Below are positions 9,019 to 18,353 of a stretch of 64,000 nt of DNA, piece by piece. The stretch comes from Hyphomicrobiales bacterium (GTDB lineage: Bacteria > Pseudomonadota > Alphaproteobacteria > Rhizobiales > Rhizobiaceae). The DNA is taken from the NCBI GenBank assembly GCA_900468285.1, contig UBTF01000009.1, positions 62,001 through 126,000 on the forward strand. The letters are read 5' to 3'. Made by a program: the position numbers and the translations under genes. Numbering within the stretch: the first letter of the stretch is position 1; every line of letters begins with the position of its first letter. A model generated the notes under the pieces. It was not told the DNA's origin and searched no databases. It saw nothing but the letters and a program-made list of their open reading frames with translations.

Positions 9019-9399
9019 ATGGCTAACCTGCCCGACATGACCAAACATCGCGGTTTTCCATCCGGCATGCCGAGCACGGGTATCCAGTTCACCATACGCC
9101 GCGCCAATCCGCGCGGCGTAACGCCCATCAAGCACATTCCCCGGCGCGCCCGGAACGATTCGCCTGAACACAAGGTGGATGCGGCGTTCCTGCACGCCCT
9201 GTGGCACCACTTCGGCAATGAGCCCTTCGAACGTGGCAATCTCGATGCGGCGCGCCTCAGTCTGCTGTTCGGGCGGGAAGTCGTACCTGCTGAGAAGAAT
9301 TTCGATCCGACATCCTATGAGGCGATGCTCGTCATCGATGAGCGGGTTGCACGGCAGAATTTCCCCGAATCCTTCGAGAACTATTTTCAGATCGACTGA
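9019..9399 (+). CDS. Conserved small protein of unknown function (126 aa)
   Basis: I do not recognise this family. The start at 9019 is supported by a strong AGGAGAAGAG 10 bases after the yghU stop. The protein is soluble, with no signal peptide or membrane segment. The N-terminal half is basic (IRRANPRGVTPIKHIPRRAR) and the C-terminal half is acidic and ends ESFENYFQID. The context suggests co-transcription with the glutathione transferase, so a link to redox or detoxification is possible but unproven. Confidence 0.75.
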   Translation: MANLPDMTKHRGFPSGMPSTGIQFTIRRANPRGVTPIKHIPRRARNDSPEHKVDAAFLHALWHHFGNEPFERGNLDAARLSLLFGREVVPAEKNFDPTSYEAMLVIDERVARQNFPESFENYFQID

Positions 9400-9501
9400 A
9401 AACCGTCTCTGCGACAAAGTGGAGCGGGGGCAGAAAGATTCTGTGCTTTGCCGATCTGAAATGATATAGAGCGCGCAGTTTCATCCATTTCGGCATCTGC
9501 C

Positions 9502-10740
9502 ATGTTCAGGCATATTTTCTGCGTCATCACTGCAAGTGCGTGTCTCCTGCTGCCTGCCGGTACCGGAGCGGGCGACATTGCCAATGGCGGCGGCGACTAT
9601 GCGACGCTGGAAAAGCTCGGCGCAGCGCTTTTCCACGACACCAACCTGTCCATGAACCGCACCATGTCCTGCTCCACCTGCCACATGGAAGCGGCGGGCT
9701 TTACCGATGCGCGAGAGAGCGAAAAGGTCGGTCATGATGTCTCTCTGGGCGATGATGGCGCCTCTCTGGGTGACCGCAACGCGCCGAGTGCCGCTTACGC
9801 GAAATTCTCGCCACCATTCGGAAGGAATGCCGTAGGCGAATATGTCGGCGGCCATTTCTGGGACGGTCGTGCTTCGACATTGGAAGAGCAGGCCGGCGGC
9901 CCGCCCTTGAACCCGGTTGAGATGGGAATGCCCGACAAGGCGACCATCGCCAAGCGTCTCAAGGAAAACCCGGATTATGCGGCAGCCTTCGGCACGCAGT
10001 TCGGTGGAGATGTCTTCAAGAGCGACGACGACGCCTTTGCGGCGATGACGAAGGCGCTGGCCGCCTTCGAACGCTCGGACGAGTTTTCGACCTTCGATTC
10101 CAAATATGACCGCTTCCTGCGTGGCGAGGAAAAGCTCACCGACCAGGAAGAACTGGGCCGCGTTCTGATGTCGTCCAGCCAGTTTACCAACTGCAACACC
10201 TGCCATGAAATCAGAGGTGAGAGCGGTCTCTCCGACGGTGTCTTCACCAACCACAAATATTTCAATATCGGCGTTCCCGCCAATAAGTCGGTAAGGGCGG
10301 CAAATGGCTCAAAGCCTGATGCCGTCGATCTCGGCCTTTACCAAAACCCGGCCGTCGCGGGCGATCCGGCCCAGCGCGGCAAGTTCAAGGTGCCGACCCT
10401 GCGCAATGTGGCGGTGACGGGTCCTTATATGCACAATGGCGTGTTCAAGGATCTGCGCACGGTCGTGCTGTTTTATGTGAAATACAAAAGCAAGAAGCCC
10501 AGCCGCCAGATCAATCCGGAAACTGGCGAAAGGTGGGATGCGCCGGAAGTCCCGGAGAATATCGCATTTGAAGAACTGACGGCAGCGCCTGCGCTTGACG
10601 ACAAGCGGGTGGACGCCATTGTGGCCTTCCTGAAAACGCTGACCGACAGGCGCTACGAGCATCTCCTGACGGAGCAGGATGGTGGGCAGACAGCAACGCC
10701 GCCTGCCCAGACCGTATCGATCAGGCCGACAGCGCCTTGA
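9502..10740 (+). CDS. Periplasmic di-heme cytochrome c peroxidase / MauG family protein
   Basis: A 412-residue exported protein with a signal peptide (residues 1 to about 23) and two heme c sites, CSTCH at residues 57-61 and CNTCH at 231-235. The spacing and the segments [13 protein letters not shown] and [17 protein letters not shown] are typical of the bacterial CCP/MauG superfamily. It probably reduces peroxide or oxidises a protein or small-molecule partner in the periplasm. The proline-rich C-terminal tail ([16 protein letters not shown]) is extra. The last 20 bases overlap the 3' end of convergent leuB. Confidence 0.88.
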   Translation: MFRHIFCVITASACLLLPAGTGAGDIANGGGDYATLEKLGAALFHDTNLSMNRTMSCSTCHMEAAGFTDARESEKVGHDVSLGDDGASLGDRNAPSAAYAKFSPPFGRNAVGEYVGGHFWDGRASTLEEQAGGPPLNPVEMGMPDKATIAKRLKENPDYAAAFGTQFGGDVFKSDDDAFAAMTKALAAFERSDEFSTFDSKYDRFLRGEEKLTDQEELGRVLMSSSQFTNCNTCHEIRGESGLSDGVFTNHKYFNIGVPANKSVRAANGSKPDAVDLGLYQNPAVAGDPAQRGKFKVPTLRNVAVTGPYMHNGVFKDLRTVVLFYVKYKSKKPSRQINPETGERWDAPEVPENIAFEELTAAPALDDKRVDAIVAFLKTLTDRRYEHLLTEQDGGQTATPPAQTVSIRPTAP

Positions 10741-11833
10741 ATTCCGCAAGAACCGCATCGCCCATTTCAGACGTGCTGACCTGACGGCAACCATCCGCCA
10801 TGATGTCGGCGGTGCGGATACCCTTGTCGAGAACGTTGGCGATGGCCGCTTCCAGCTTCGTGGCTTCATCGACCATGTTGAAGGAGTAGCGCAGGCACAT
10901 CGCAAAGGAAGCGATCATCGCGATCGGGTTCGCAATGCCCTTGCCGGCGATATCAGGCGCCGAGCCGTGGACGGGCTCGTACATGGCCTTGCGCTTGCCG
11001 GTCTTGGCATCCGGGGCGCCGAGTGAAGCGGAAGGCAGCATTCCAAGCGAGCCGGTCAGCATGGCCGCCACGTCGGACAGCATATCGCCGAACAGGTTGT
11101 CGGTGACGATGACGTCGAACTGCTTTGGCTTTCGCACCAGCTGCATGCCACCGGCATCCGCCAGCATATGCTCAAGCACAACGTCCTTGTATTTGGCTGC
11201 GTGCGTTTCGGTAACGACCTGGTTCCACAATACGCCCGACTTCATGACATTGCGCTTTTCCATGGAGCAGACGCGGTTGTCGCGGGTGCGCGCCAGTTCG
11301 AAAGCAACGCTGGCGATGCGTTCGATTTCGAACGTGTCATAGATCTGCGTATCGATACCGCGCTTTTGCCCATTGCCGAGATCGATGATCTGCTTTGGCT
11401 CGCCGAAATAGACGCCACCGGTCAATTCACGGACAATCAGAATATCGAGCCCTTCGACAAGCTCCGGCTTCAGTGACGATGCTGCCGCCAGGGCCGGGTA
11501 GCAGATGGCAGGGCGCAGGTTGGCGAAAAGCTCCAGGTCCTTGCGCAGGCGCAGGAGGCCGGCTTCCGGGCGAACCTCATAGGGAACACCATCCCACTTC
11601 GGACCGCCGACTGCGCCAAACAGAATGGCATCGGCGGCCAGCGCCTTCTCCATGTCAGCGTCGGAGATCGCTACGCCATGGGCGTCATAGGCGCTGCCGC
11701 CGACAAGACCGTCTTCTGTCTTGAAGCCTGCGGCCTTTTCGCTGTTGAGATAATCGATCAGCTTGCGGACTTCCGCCATGGCCTCGGGGCCGATGCCATC
11801 ACCCGGCAACAGGAAAAGCGTGCGCGTCGTCAT
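10721..11833 (-). CDS. leuB: 3-isopropylmalate dehydrogenase LeuB
   Basis: A 370-residue NAD-dependent decarboxylating dehydrogenase of leucine synthesis. Landmarks are [16 protein letters not shown] at the N-terminus, the [12 protein letters not shown] segment, NLFGDMLSD for metal and substrate binding, and [14 protein letters not shown] for NAD binding. The start at 11833 is supported by GGAGGG upstream; the frame could be extended to 11857 but without support. leuD lies 275 bases upstream on the same strand; leuC is not in this window. Confidence 0.96.
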   Translation of the reverse strand: MTTRTLFLLPGDGIGPEAMAEVRKLIDYLNSEKAAGFKTEDGLVGGSAYDAHGVAISDADMEKALAADAILFGAVGGPKWDGVPYEVRPEAGLLRLRKDLELFANLRPAICYPALAAASSLKPELVEGLDILIVRELTGGVYFGEPKQIIDLGNGQKRGIDTQIYDTFEIERIASVAFELARTRDNRVCSMEKRNVMKSGVLWNQVVTETHAAKYKDVVLEHMLADAGGMQLVRKPKQFDVIVTDNLFGDMLSDVAAMLTGSLGMLPSASLGAPDAKTGKRKAMYEPVHGSAPDIAGKGIANPIAMIASFAMCLRYSFNMVDEATKLEAAIANVLDKGIRTADIMADGCRQVSTSEMGDAVLAEFKALSA

Positions 11834-12108
11834 GAAAACCCTCCTTGGCCACACCACGAAACCTTGGTGGTTTCAAAACGGCGGGGCGCATCTAAAAATC
11901 CGTATGTCTGCAACGTAAGTCGCTGCAGCGTGCGGGCTTCTTAGCCTTGGCGATGGTTCATTTCAAGGAACGCAAAAGCCGATTTGGTACGTCGCGCAGA
12001 AATGGAGCGATTTCGAAACGACATTGCAAGAGCGTTCAGGTGGCGAGTACCGCTGCGACAAATCCGCCATACCGGATCAGATCAGGGATGGCGGAATATG
12101 AGTTGACC
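11834..12108. other. Intergenic region leuD-leuB
   Basis: No convincing gene is present. Near the leuD end there is a hairpin (12063-12095). Near leuB, two mutually exclusive small inverted repeats are seen: GAAACC (11858-11863) with GGTTTC (11869-11874), and CACCA (11852-11856) with TGGTG (11865-11869). Both lie just before the leuB ribosome binding site. No leucine-rich leader peptide was found. Confidence 0.5.
12063..12095 (-). terminator. Possible hairpin terminator after leuD
   Basis: TCCGCCAT (12063-12070) pairs with ATGGCGGA (12088-12095), and the stem continues with CC/GG after one mismatch. It lies 13 bases beyond the leuD stop. There is no clear T-run on the minus strand, so it may only be an mRNA 3' stabiliser. 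Confidence 0.35.
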
Positions 12109-12714
12109 TCAAGCCCAGGGGCGGGAAGAGGCGTTGGACTTTTCAAAGCCCTTGATGGCACCGGCATGTTCCAGCGTCAGGCCAATGTCGTCGAGGCCAT
12201 TCAACATGCAATGACGCTTGAATTCGTCGAGTTCAAAGCCGATCGTTCCCCCATCGGGTCCGCTGATTTCCAGTTTTTCAAGGTCGACGGTGACGACAGC
12301 GTTGGAGCCGCGCGATGCATCATCCATCAGCTTTTCCAGATTTTCCGGGCTGACGATGATGGGCAGAATGCCGTTCTTGAAACAGTTGTTGTAGAAGATG
12401 TCAGCGAAGCTGGTGGAGATGACGCAGCGAATGCCGAAATCGAGAAGCGCCCATGGGGCGTGCTCGCGCGAGGAGCCGCAGCCGAAATTATCCCCGGCGA
12501 CAAGGATCTTCGCATTGCGATAGGCTGGCTTGTTCAGCACGAAATCCGGATTGTCAGACCCGTCTTCCAGATATCGCGATTCCGCAAACAGGCCCTTGCC
12601 AAGGCCGGTGCGCTTGATGGTTTTGAGGTAATCCTTCGGAATGATCATGTCGGTATCGACATTGACGACCGGCATAGGAGCGGCAACGCCCGTCAGCTTG
12701 GTGAACTTATCCAT
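12109..12714 (-). CDS. leuD: 3-isopropylmalate dehydratase small subunit LeuD
   Basis: A 201-residue swivel-domain subunit of isopropylmalate isomerase; it pairs with LeuC, which must be encoded elsewhere. The segments [15 protein letters not shown] and [17 protein letters not shown] are the small-subunit signatures. The C-terminal helix region [18 protein letters not shown] is typical of the proteobacterial form. The length is normal. Confidence 0.96.
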   Translation of the reverse strand: MDKFTKLTGVAAPMPVVNVDTDMIIPKDYLKTIKRTGLGKGLFAESRYLEDGSDNPDFVLNKPAYRNAKILVAGDNFGCGSSREHAPWALLDFGIRCVISTSFADIFYNNCFKNGILPIIVSPENLEKLMDDASRGSNAVVTVDLEKLEISGPDGGTIGFELDEFKRHCMLNGLDDIGLTLEHAGAIKGFEKSNASSRPWA

Positions 12715-12866
12715 CTCTCACTCCGAAATGTTGCGAATTGCAGCGCGGCCAAAAGCTCGCTTGTCCCGCAATAGCGTAAAATCGGGAATATTTGAAGGCC
12801 AAAGCGGGCAAAGGCGGTACAGTCGTGAAAACAACTGCGAAAGCGTCTCGGTTACCGTGCGCTGCT

Positions 12867-13373
12867 TCAGTGCCAAACAAAGCCAAGTTTGCGCAATTGC
12901 GTCCCGGCGAAATCCTCCATGCCTTCCACGACGTCTTCGCCTCCGTGAGAGCGAAAGAAGCGACTGGCAACATCGCTGTCTTCAAGGCACCAGACGACGA
13001 GGCCCCTGCAGCCCAGCGACTTTAAAAGCCGACGGCTCTCGGTGAACAGAACCGAGCCAAGGCCCATGCCCTGATATTCCGGGCGCAGGTAAATCTCATA
13101 GACTTCACCATCATAGGGCAATCCACGGGCACGATTGAGCCCGAGCGTTGCGTAGCCGGCAATCACGCCAGCAACTTCCACCACGAGCATGGTGGCTGAA
13201 CCACGGGTCGCCTTGCGCCACCATTTCTCATTGCGCCGATCCAGCATTTGCCGCAGCGGCTTGTGCGGTATCAATCCCCCATAGGCCTGCTGCCACGATG
13301 ATCTGTGCACATCTGAAATGGCATACGCATCGTCGGACTCTGCACGGCGAATATCTATGGATAACGTTTTCAT
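12867..13373 (-). CDS. GNAT family N-acetyltransferase
   Basis: A 168-residue protein with the GNAT fold. The acetyl-CoA binding motif is VYEIYLRPEYQGMGLGSVLF, with the R/Q-x-x-G-x-G/A pattern as EYQGMGLG; a later AsxF segment is SDVASRFFRSHG. The substrate cannot be told from sequence. The start at 13373 (MKTLSIDIRRAESDD) is preferred over 13415 because it begins just before beta strand 1, but no strong ribosome binding site is seen. It is downstream of typA on the same strand, separated from it by a terminator. Confidence 0.85.
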   Translation of the reverse strand: MKTLSIDIRRAESDDAYAISDVHRSSWQQAYGGLIPHKPLRQMLDRRNEKWWRKATRGSATMLVVEVAGVIAGYATLGLNRARGLPYDGEVYEIYLRPEYQGMGLGSVLFTESRRLLKSLGCRGLVVWCLEDSDVASRFFRSHGGEDVVEGMEDFAGTQLRKLGFVWH

Positions 13374-13556
13374 AACGCGTTTCTGACCCCAGCGGAGCGA
13401 ACTTACCAGCCGCAAAGGTTAACGGCGTGAAGCTTACCCACAGCCTATTCATGTGGATTAAGGGTAAAAATTAACGCTAAATTTACCATTGAGGCAAGCA
13501 GCATGGTGCTTTGCCCCCAAACAAAACGGAGACAGGGTTAACGGTGTCAGGACAAC

Positions 13557-13585
13557 AAAAAACCCGGCGCGAAGGCCGGGTTTTT
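13557..13585. terminator. Bidirectional intrinsic terminator after typA
   Basis: CCCGGC (13563-13568) and GCCGGG (13575-13580) form a stem with loop GCGAAG, flanked by six A on the left and five T on the right. On the minus strand it lies about 27 bases after the typA stop. Confidence 0.85.
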
Positions 13586-13611
13586 CGAAATTATGAGATA
13601 GACGCTGAAAA

Positions 13612-15432
13612 TCAGCCGGCAAGCTTAGCCTTTTCGAAGCGCTTGCGGTCGTTGGCGTCCAGATACATCTTGCGAAGACGGATCGACTTTGGCGTCACTT
13701 CCATCAGCTCGTCGTCCTGAATCCAGGACAGAGCGCGGTCGAGCGTCATGCGGATCGGCGGCGTCAGCTTTACGGCTTCGTCCTTGCCCGCGGCGCGGAT
13801 GTTGGTCAGCTGCTTGCCCTTGAGAACGTTGACTTCGAGGTCGTTGTCACGCGTGTGAATGCCGATGATCATGCCAGCATAAACCTTTTCACCGGGCTCG
13901 ATCATCATCGGGCCGCGATCTTCCAGGTTGAACATGGCGTAGGCCACCGCTTCACCAGCGCCGTTCGACAAGAGAACGCCGTTGACGCGACCGCCGATGG
14001 CACCCTTGAAGGGCTGGTAGTCGTGGAACAGACGGTTCATGATCGCCGTGCCGCGTGTGTCTGTCAGCAGTTCGGACTGGTAGCCGATGAGGCCACGGGT
14101 CGGAGCCAGGAACTTGAGACGAACGCGATTGCCGCCGGATGGGCGAAGCTCGGTCATTTCAGCCTTACGCTCGGACATCTTCTGAACGACGATACCGGAA
14201 TGTTCTTCATCGACGTCGATGACGACTTCCTCGATCGGCTCCATGGTCTGGCCGTTTTCGTCCTTGTGCATGACCACGCGTGGACGCGAGACAGCAAGTT
14301 CGAAGCCTTCGCGGCGCATGGTTTCGATCAGAACGGCGAGCTGCAATTCGCCACGACCGGAAACGAAGAACGAATCCTTGCCTTCGGCTTCTTCGATCTT
14401 CAGCGCGACGTTGCCTTCGGCTTCCTTGAACAGTCGGTCGCGGATGACGCGCGACGTAACCTTGTCACCTTCCGTGCCAGCCAGCGGGCTGTCATTGACG
14501 ATGAAGGACATGGTAACGGTTGGCGGGTCGATCGGCTGTGCCGTCATAGCTTCGTTGACCGAGGGATCACAGAAGGTGTCGGCAACGGTGCCCTTGGACA
14601 GACCGGCGATGGCCACGATATCGCCCGCATGGGCTTCTTCGATGGCTGTGCGCTCGATGCCGCGGAAAGCGAGGATCTTGGAGATACGACCGGTTTCGAT
14701 GGTCTTGCCATCCTGGCCCAGAACCTTGACGGCCTGGTTCGGCTTGATCGAACCGGAAGCAATACGACCGGTGATGATGCGGCCGAGGAAGGGGTTGGCT
14801 TCAAGGATCGTGCCGATCAGACGGAACGGACCTTCTTCAACCGTTGGCTCAGGAACGTGCTTGAGAACCAGATCGAGAAGCGGAGCAAGACCTTCGTCCT
14901 TTGGTCCCTCGGGATTGACGTTCATCCAGCCATCGCGACCGGAACCGTAAAGGATCGGGAAGTCGAGCTGCTCGTCGGTCGCGTCGAGGTTCGCGAAAAG
15001 GTCGAACACTTCGTTGATGACTTCCTCATGGCGGCCATCGGGACGGTCGATCTTGTTGATCGCAACGATTGGGCGAAGACCAACCTTGAGCGCCTTGGAC
15101 ACAACGAACTTGGTCTGTGGCATCGGACCTTCGGACGAGTCGACCAGAACGATCGCGCCATCCACCATCGAAAGGATACGCTCGACTTCACCGCCGAAGT
15201 CGGCGTGGCCGGGGGTGTCGACGATGTTGATGCGAACACCCTTCCACTCAACCGAAGTCGCCTTGGCGAGAATGGTAATGCCGCGTTCTTTTTCGAGGTC
15301 GTTCGAATCCATGACGCGTTCTGCAACGCGCTGGTTTTCGCGGAACGAGCCGGACTGTTTCAGAAGCTCGTCAACGAGCGTCGTTTTGCCATGGTCAACG
15401 TGCGCGATAATCGCGATGTTGCGAAGTGCCAT
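13612..15432 (-). CDS. typA: Ribosome-associated translational GTPase TypA/BipA
   Basis: A 606-residue GTPase of the EF-G/LepA group that binds the ribosome and helps 50S assembly and stress adaptation. The G motifs are clear: AHVDHGKTTLVDELL (G1), DTPGHADFGGEVERI (G3) and NKIDRPDGR (G4). Domain II, domain III and the BipA-specific C-terminal domain follow, ending with PKSIRLRKMYLDANDRKRFE. The length is normal. The gene stands alone, with its own terminator. Confidence 0.97.
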   Translation of the reverse strand: MALRNIAIIAHVDHGKTTLVDELLKQSGSFRENQRVAERVMDSNDLEKERGITILAKATSVEWKGVRINIVDTPGHADFGGEVERILSMVDGAIVLVDSSEGPMPQTKFVVSKALKVGLRPIVAINKIDRPDGRHEEVINEVFDLFANLDATDEQLDFPILYGSGRDGWMNVNPEGPKDEGLAPLLDLVLKHVPEPTVEEGPFRLIGTILEANPFLGRIITGRIASGSIKPNQAVKVLGQDGKTIETGRISKILAFRGIERTAIEEAHAGDIVAIAGLSKGTVADTFCDPSVNEAMTAQPIDPPTVTMSFIVNDSPLAGTEGDKVTSRVIRDRLFKEAEGNVALKIEEAEGKDSFFVSGRGELQLAVLIETMRREGFELAVSRPRVVMHKDENGQTMEPIEEVVIDVDEEHSGIVVQKMSERKAEMTELRPSGGNRVRLKFLAPTRGLIGYQSELLTDTRGTAIMNRLFHDYQPFKGAIGGRVNGVLLSNGAGEAVAYAMFNLEDRGPMMIEPGEKVYAGMIIGIHTRDNDLEVNVLKGKQLTNIRAAGKDEAVKLTPPIRMTLDRALSWIQDDELMEVTPKSIRLRKMYLDANDRKRFEKAKLAG

Positions 15433-15625
15433 TGTTCAAGATCTCTGAGGTTGGGCGCTATCAAACGGGTGTGCGCCAATTTAGTTTGGCGGGCTCATAA
15501 CCTTTTTTTTGCAAATGCGAAAGGGGGGCCTGTAACATAAGCCCCCTGCGAAAATGCCGTAACAGGCTTATATGACAGTTTTGAGGTGGTCAAAACCGGG
15601 ATTTTCCGGGCCTGACCGCCTGATG

Positions 15626-17686
15626 TCAAACCAGACCGCGTTTCCTCATCATTGCGTCCGGGCTCGGCATCTTGCCACGGAACGCCTTGTAGGTTTCTTC
15701 GGCATCGACAGAGCCGCCGACAGAATAGACATTGTCCCTCAACCTGCGTGCCACATCCGGGTTGAACGGATTGCCGGTTTCTTCGAAAGCCTCAAACGCG
15801 TCTGCGTCCAGAACCTCCGACCACATGTAGGAATAGTAGCCTGCCGAATACCCGTCACCGGAGAATATGTGCTGAAAATGCGGCGTTGCGTGCCGCATGA
15901 CCATGGATTTCGGCATTCCCAGCGAAGCCAGAACGTCACGCTGAACAGCCATCGGATCTTCAACAACACCACGCGTGTGGAACGCCATGTCCACCAGGGC
16001 GGATGAGGTATATTCAACCGTGTTAAAACCGGCGTTGAAGGTCTGTGCGGCCAGAACCTTGTCCAGCAAAGCCTTCGGCATCGGCTCGCCGGTCTCGTAA
16101 TGCAACGCGTAGGTCTCGAGAATCTGCGGGACCGTTAGCCAATGTTCGTACAGCTGCGACGGCAACTCCACGAAATCACGTGAGACACCGGTTCCTGAAA
16201 CAGATGGATAGGTGACGTTGGATAGCATGCCATGCAAAGCGTGCCCGAATTCATGGAACAGGGTGCGGGCGTCATCGAGTGAGAGAAGTGCTGGCTTTCC
16301 CTGCGAAGGCTTGGCGAAGTTGCAGACATTGTAGATGATCGGCAGCTCGCCCTCCCTGCCGTTCTTGAGGCGCAGCTTGTGCTGAGACTGGAACGAGCTC
16401 ATCCATGCGCCAGACCGTTTCGAAGGCCGCGCAAAAAAGTCGGCAAGAAACACCGCAACGATCTTACCGTTACCGTCCTTAATCTCGAATGTTCTCACGT
16501 CCGGATGGTAGCCGATGACGTCGGTGACTTCGAGTGCACGGATGCCGAAAAGTCTATGGGCAACCTCGAAGCAGGCCTCGAGAATCTTGTCCAGTTGCAG
16601 ATATGGCTTCAGCTCGGCCTCGGAGAAATTGAATTTTATTGCCCGCAGTTTTTCGGCGTAGTGACGCCAGTCCCACGGCATGACATCGTGGTTGCTACCC
16701 TCTTCACGCATGAGGGCGGCCAGTTCGGCTTCCTCCTCACCAGCGCGCTCAACAGCCTTTGTCCAGACGCGCGTCAGCAGATCATTGACCGCTTCCGGCG
16801 TTTTCGCCATGGTGTTGTCCAGCTTGTAGGCGGCGAAATTGGCGTAACCCAGAAGCTTCGCCTTTTCATCGCGCAACTCAAGCGTCCGTTTGACCGTGTC
16901 GCGATTATCGGTTTCTCCGCCGTTGGCGCCCCGGGAAACCCAAGCCTTGAATGCCTGCTCGCGCAAGTCGCGGCGCTCTGAAAACGTCAGAAAAGGCTCA
17001 ATGATCGAGCGCGACAGCGTGATCGCATAAGCACCGTCATCGCCATGCTCGCGTGCGGCACCCTTCATCGCATCGCGCAGGAAGTCCGGCACGCCTGCAA
17101 GTTCCTCCTCGGTGGAGAGAACGAGCTTCCAACTCTTCTCGTCGGCCAGAACATTCTGTCCAAACTTCGCACCGAGTCCAGCAAGCTCCTCGTTGATGGC
17201 AGCAAGCCTTTCCTGGCGATCCTTTGGCAGCTTTGCGCCGGATCTAACGAAGCCCTTCCAATGACGCTCCAGAACGCGCAGTTCTTCGCTGCTCAAACCC
17301 AGCGCCTCACGCTGTTCCCATAGGCTGTCAATCCGCCTGAACAGCGCTTCATTCATGCTGATCCTGGAATAATGCCTGGACATCTTCGGCGCGATCTCGC
17401 GTTCCAGCGCCTGAATGGCCGGGTTGGTATGTGCGCCTGCCTTGTTCCAGAACAGTGCCGAAACCCGCGAGAGCTCGTCACCGGCGATTTCGAGCGCTGT
17501 GATGGTATTTGCGAAACTCGGCTCTTCACCGGCCTGCGCGATTGCGTCGATTTCCGCATCGTGAGCGACGAGGGCAGCATCGAAGGCGCCGGCAAAATCT
17601 TCGTCGCGGACATTCTCGAACCTTGGGAGACCATTTTCCCCGTCCCAATGAGTAAGAGAAGCGTAGAGCGCGGTGGTGGATTTCAT
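15626..17686 (-). CDS. dcp: M3 family metallopeptidase, peptidyl-dipeptidase Dcp / oligopeptidase A type
   Basis: A 686-residue zinc peptidase of the thimet oligopeptidase family. The zinc motif is FHEFGHALHGML (HEFGH) with a downstream glutamate in the RDFVELPSQLYEHW segment. The active-site region SVGGS and the PSPDAMMRKRGLV C-terminus fit the Dcp subgroup. The start at 17686 is supported by GAGGA upstream; an ATG at 17728 is in frame but adds an unconserved tail. There is no signal peptide, so it probably acts on peptides in the cytoplasm. It diverges from the MarR gene. Confidence 0.93.
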   Translation of the reverse strand: MKSTTALYASLTHWDGENGLPRFENVRDEDFAGAFDAALVAHDAEIDAIAQAGEEPSFANTITALEIAGDELSRVSALFWNKAGAHTNPAIQALEREIAPKMSRHYSRISMNEALFRRIDSLWEQREALGLSSEELRVLERHWKGFVRSGAKLPKDRQERLAAINEELAGLGAKFGQNVLADEKSWKLVLSTEEELAGVPDFLRDAMKGAAREHGDDGAYAITLSRSIIEPFLTFSERRDLREQAFKAWVSRGANGGETDNRDTVKRTLELRDEKAKLLGYANFAAYKLDNTMAKTPEAVNDLLTRVWTKAVERAGEEEAELAALMREEGSNHDVMPWDWRHYAEKLRAIKFNFSEAELKPYLQLDKILEACFEVAHRLFGIRALEVTDVIGYHPDVRTFEIKDGNGKIVAVFLADFFARPSKRSGAWMSSFQSQHKLRLKNGREGELPIIYNVCNFAKPSQGKPALLSLDDARTLFHEFGHALHGMLSNVTYPSVSGTGVSRDFVELPSQLYEHWLTVPQILETYALHYETGEPMPKALLDKVLAAQTFNAGFNTVEYTSSALVDMAFHTRGVVEDPMAVQRDVLASLGMPKSMVMRHATPHFQHIFSGDGYSAGYYSYMWSEVLDADAFEAFEETGNPFNPDVARRLRDNVYSVGGSVDAEETYKAFRGKMPSPDAMMRKRGLV

Positions 17687-17846
17687 GGGTTCGTCCTCAT
17701 GCAAATGCGATTTGCGCCATATGGGCACGGTGCAAGCCCGGTTTCAATACGCTTCTTTCATCAACCGATCCGTCGCACCCATGTCGGGAGGCTTGCCAGT
17801 CACACGGGAAATTTTTAATAAGAGAGCCTTACGAAAAAGGCGGATC

Positions 17847-18311
17847 ATGACGACGTCGATCGAAAAAGAGTCCTTGGCATTCCTCCTCAACAGCAGCACG
17901 CGGTTTCTCAACAGTGTGTTTGAGAGACGCATCAGCGAAGCTGGGCTGGGGCTGACACCAGGTGAAGCGCGTGCTCTTTTGACCGTGGCAGCCATCGATG
18001 GCAGCAAGCAGGCCGATATAGCCGGCAGGATAGGGCTGGAACCGATGACGGTCTGCACCTACCTCGACAAGCTGGAGTCTCTCGGCCTAGTCGAACGCAG
18101 GCCCAATCCCGATGACCGCCGCTCCAAATGCATCTTCCTCACCGACGCTTCGTCCGATCTCCTGATTGCCGTACGGCGTGAGGTGGACAGCGTCATCGGC
18201 CAGGCTACGGAAGGTTGCAGTGAAGCCGACCTGTCGCGCTTTTACGAGATGCTTAAACTGCTGCAACGAAATCTGCAGGCAGCCGCGAGCGACAGATGCA
18301 GGCAGACGTAA
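17847..18311 (+). CDS. MarR family transcriptional regulator
   Basis: A 154-residue winged-helix regulator. The helix-turn-helix region is around residues 55-80 (SKQADIAGRIGLEPMTVCTYLDKL), followed by the wing ERRPNPDDRRSKCIFLT, where the DxRSK pattern is diagnostic of MarR proteins. The likely target is its own promoter or the divergent peptidase, but that is a guess from position. A strong terminator follows directly. Confidence 0.92.
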   Translation: MTTSIEKESLAFLLNSSTRFLNSVFERRISEAGLGLTPGEARALLTVAAIDGSKQADIAGRIGLEPMTVCTYLDKLESLGLVERRPNPDDRRSKCIFLTDASSDLLIAVRREVDSVIGQATEGCSEADLSRFYEMLKLLQRNLQAAASDRCRQT

Positions 18312-18335
18312 AAAAGCCCCGCAAGCGGGGCTTTT
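18311..18335. terminator. Bidirectional terminator between the marR-type gene and argG
   Basis: GCCCCGC (18316-18322) pairs with GCGGGGC (18325-18331) across a two-base AA centre. Five A precede the stem and TTTT follows it, so it can serve both convergent genes. Confidence 0.85.
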
Positions 18336-18353
18336 GACGTCATAGCCGAAAAT

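Noticed and set aside
13430-13465. An imperfect inverted repeat (CTTACCCAC and GTGGATTAAG) upstream of the acetyltransferase gene, considered as a DnaA or CtrA site
   Set aside because: The match to TTATCCACA or TTAA-N7-TTAA is incomplete and the gene context gives no support.
13855-15540. A 561-residue open frame antisense to typA
   Set aside because: It mirrors a highly conserved GTPase gene on the other strand and its translation has no recognisable domain; long antisense frames are common in GC-rich DNA.
16172-16187. A second TCACGTGA core inside the M3 peptidase gene, considered as parS
   Set aside because: Only about 11 of 16 positions match the consensus and the left flank does not fit; a chance coding occurrence is more likely.
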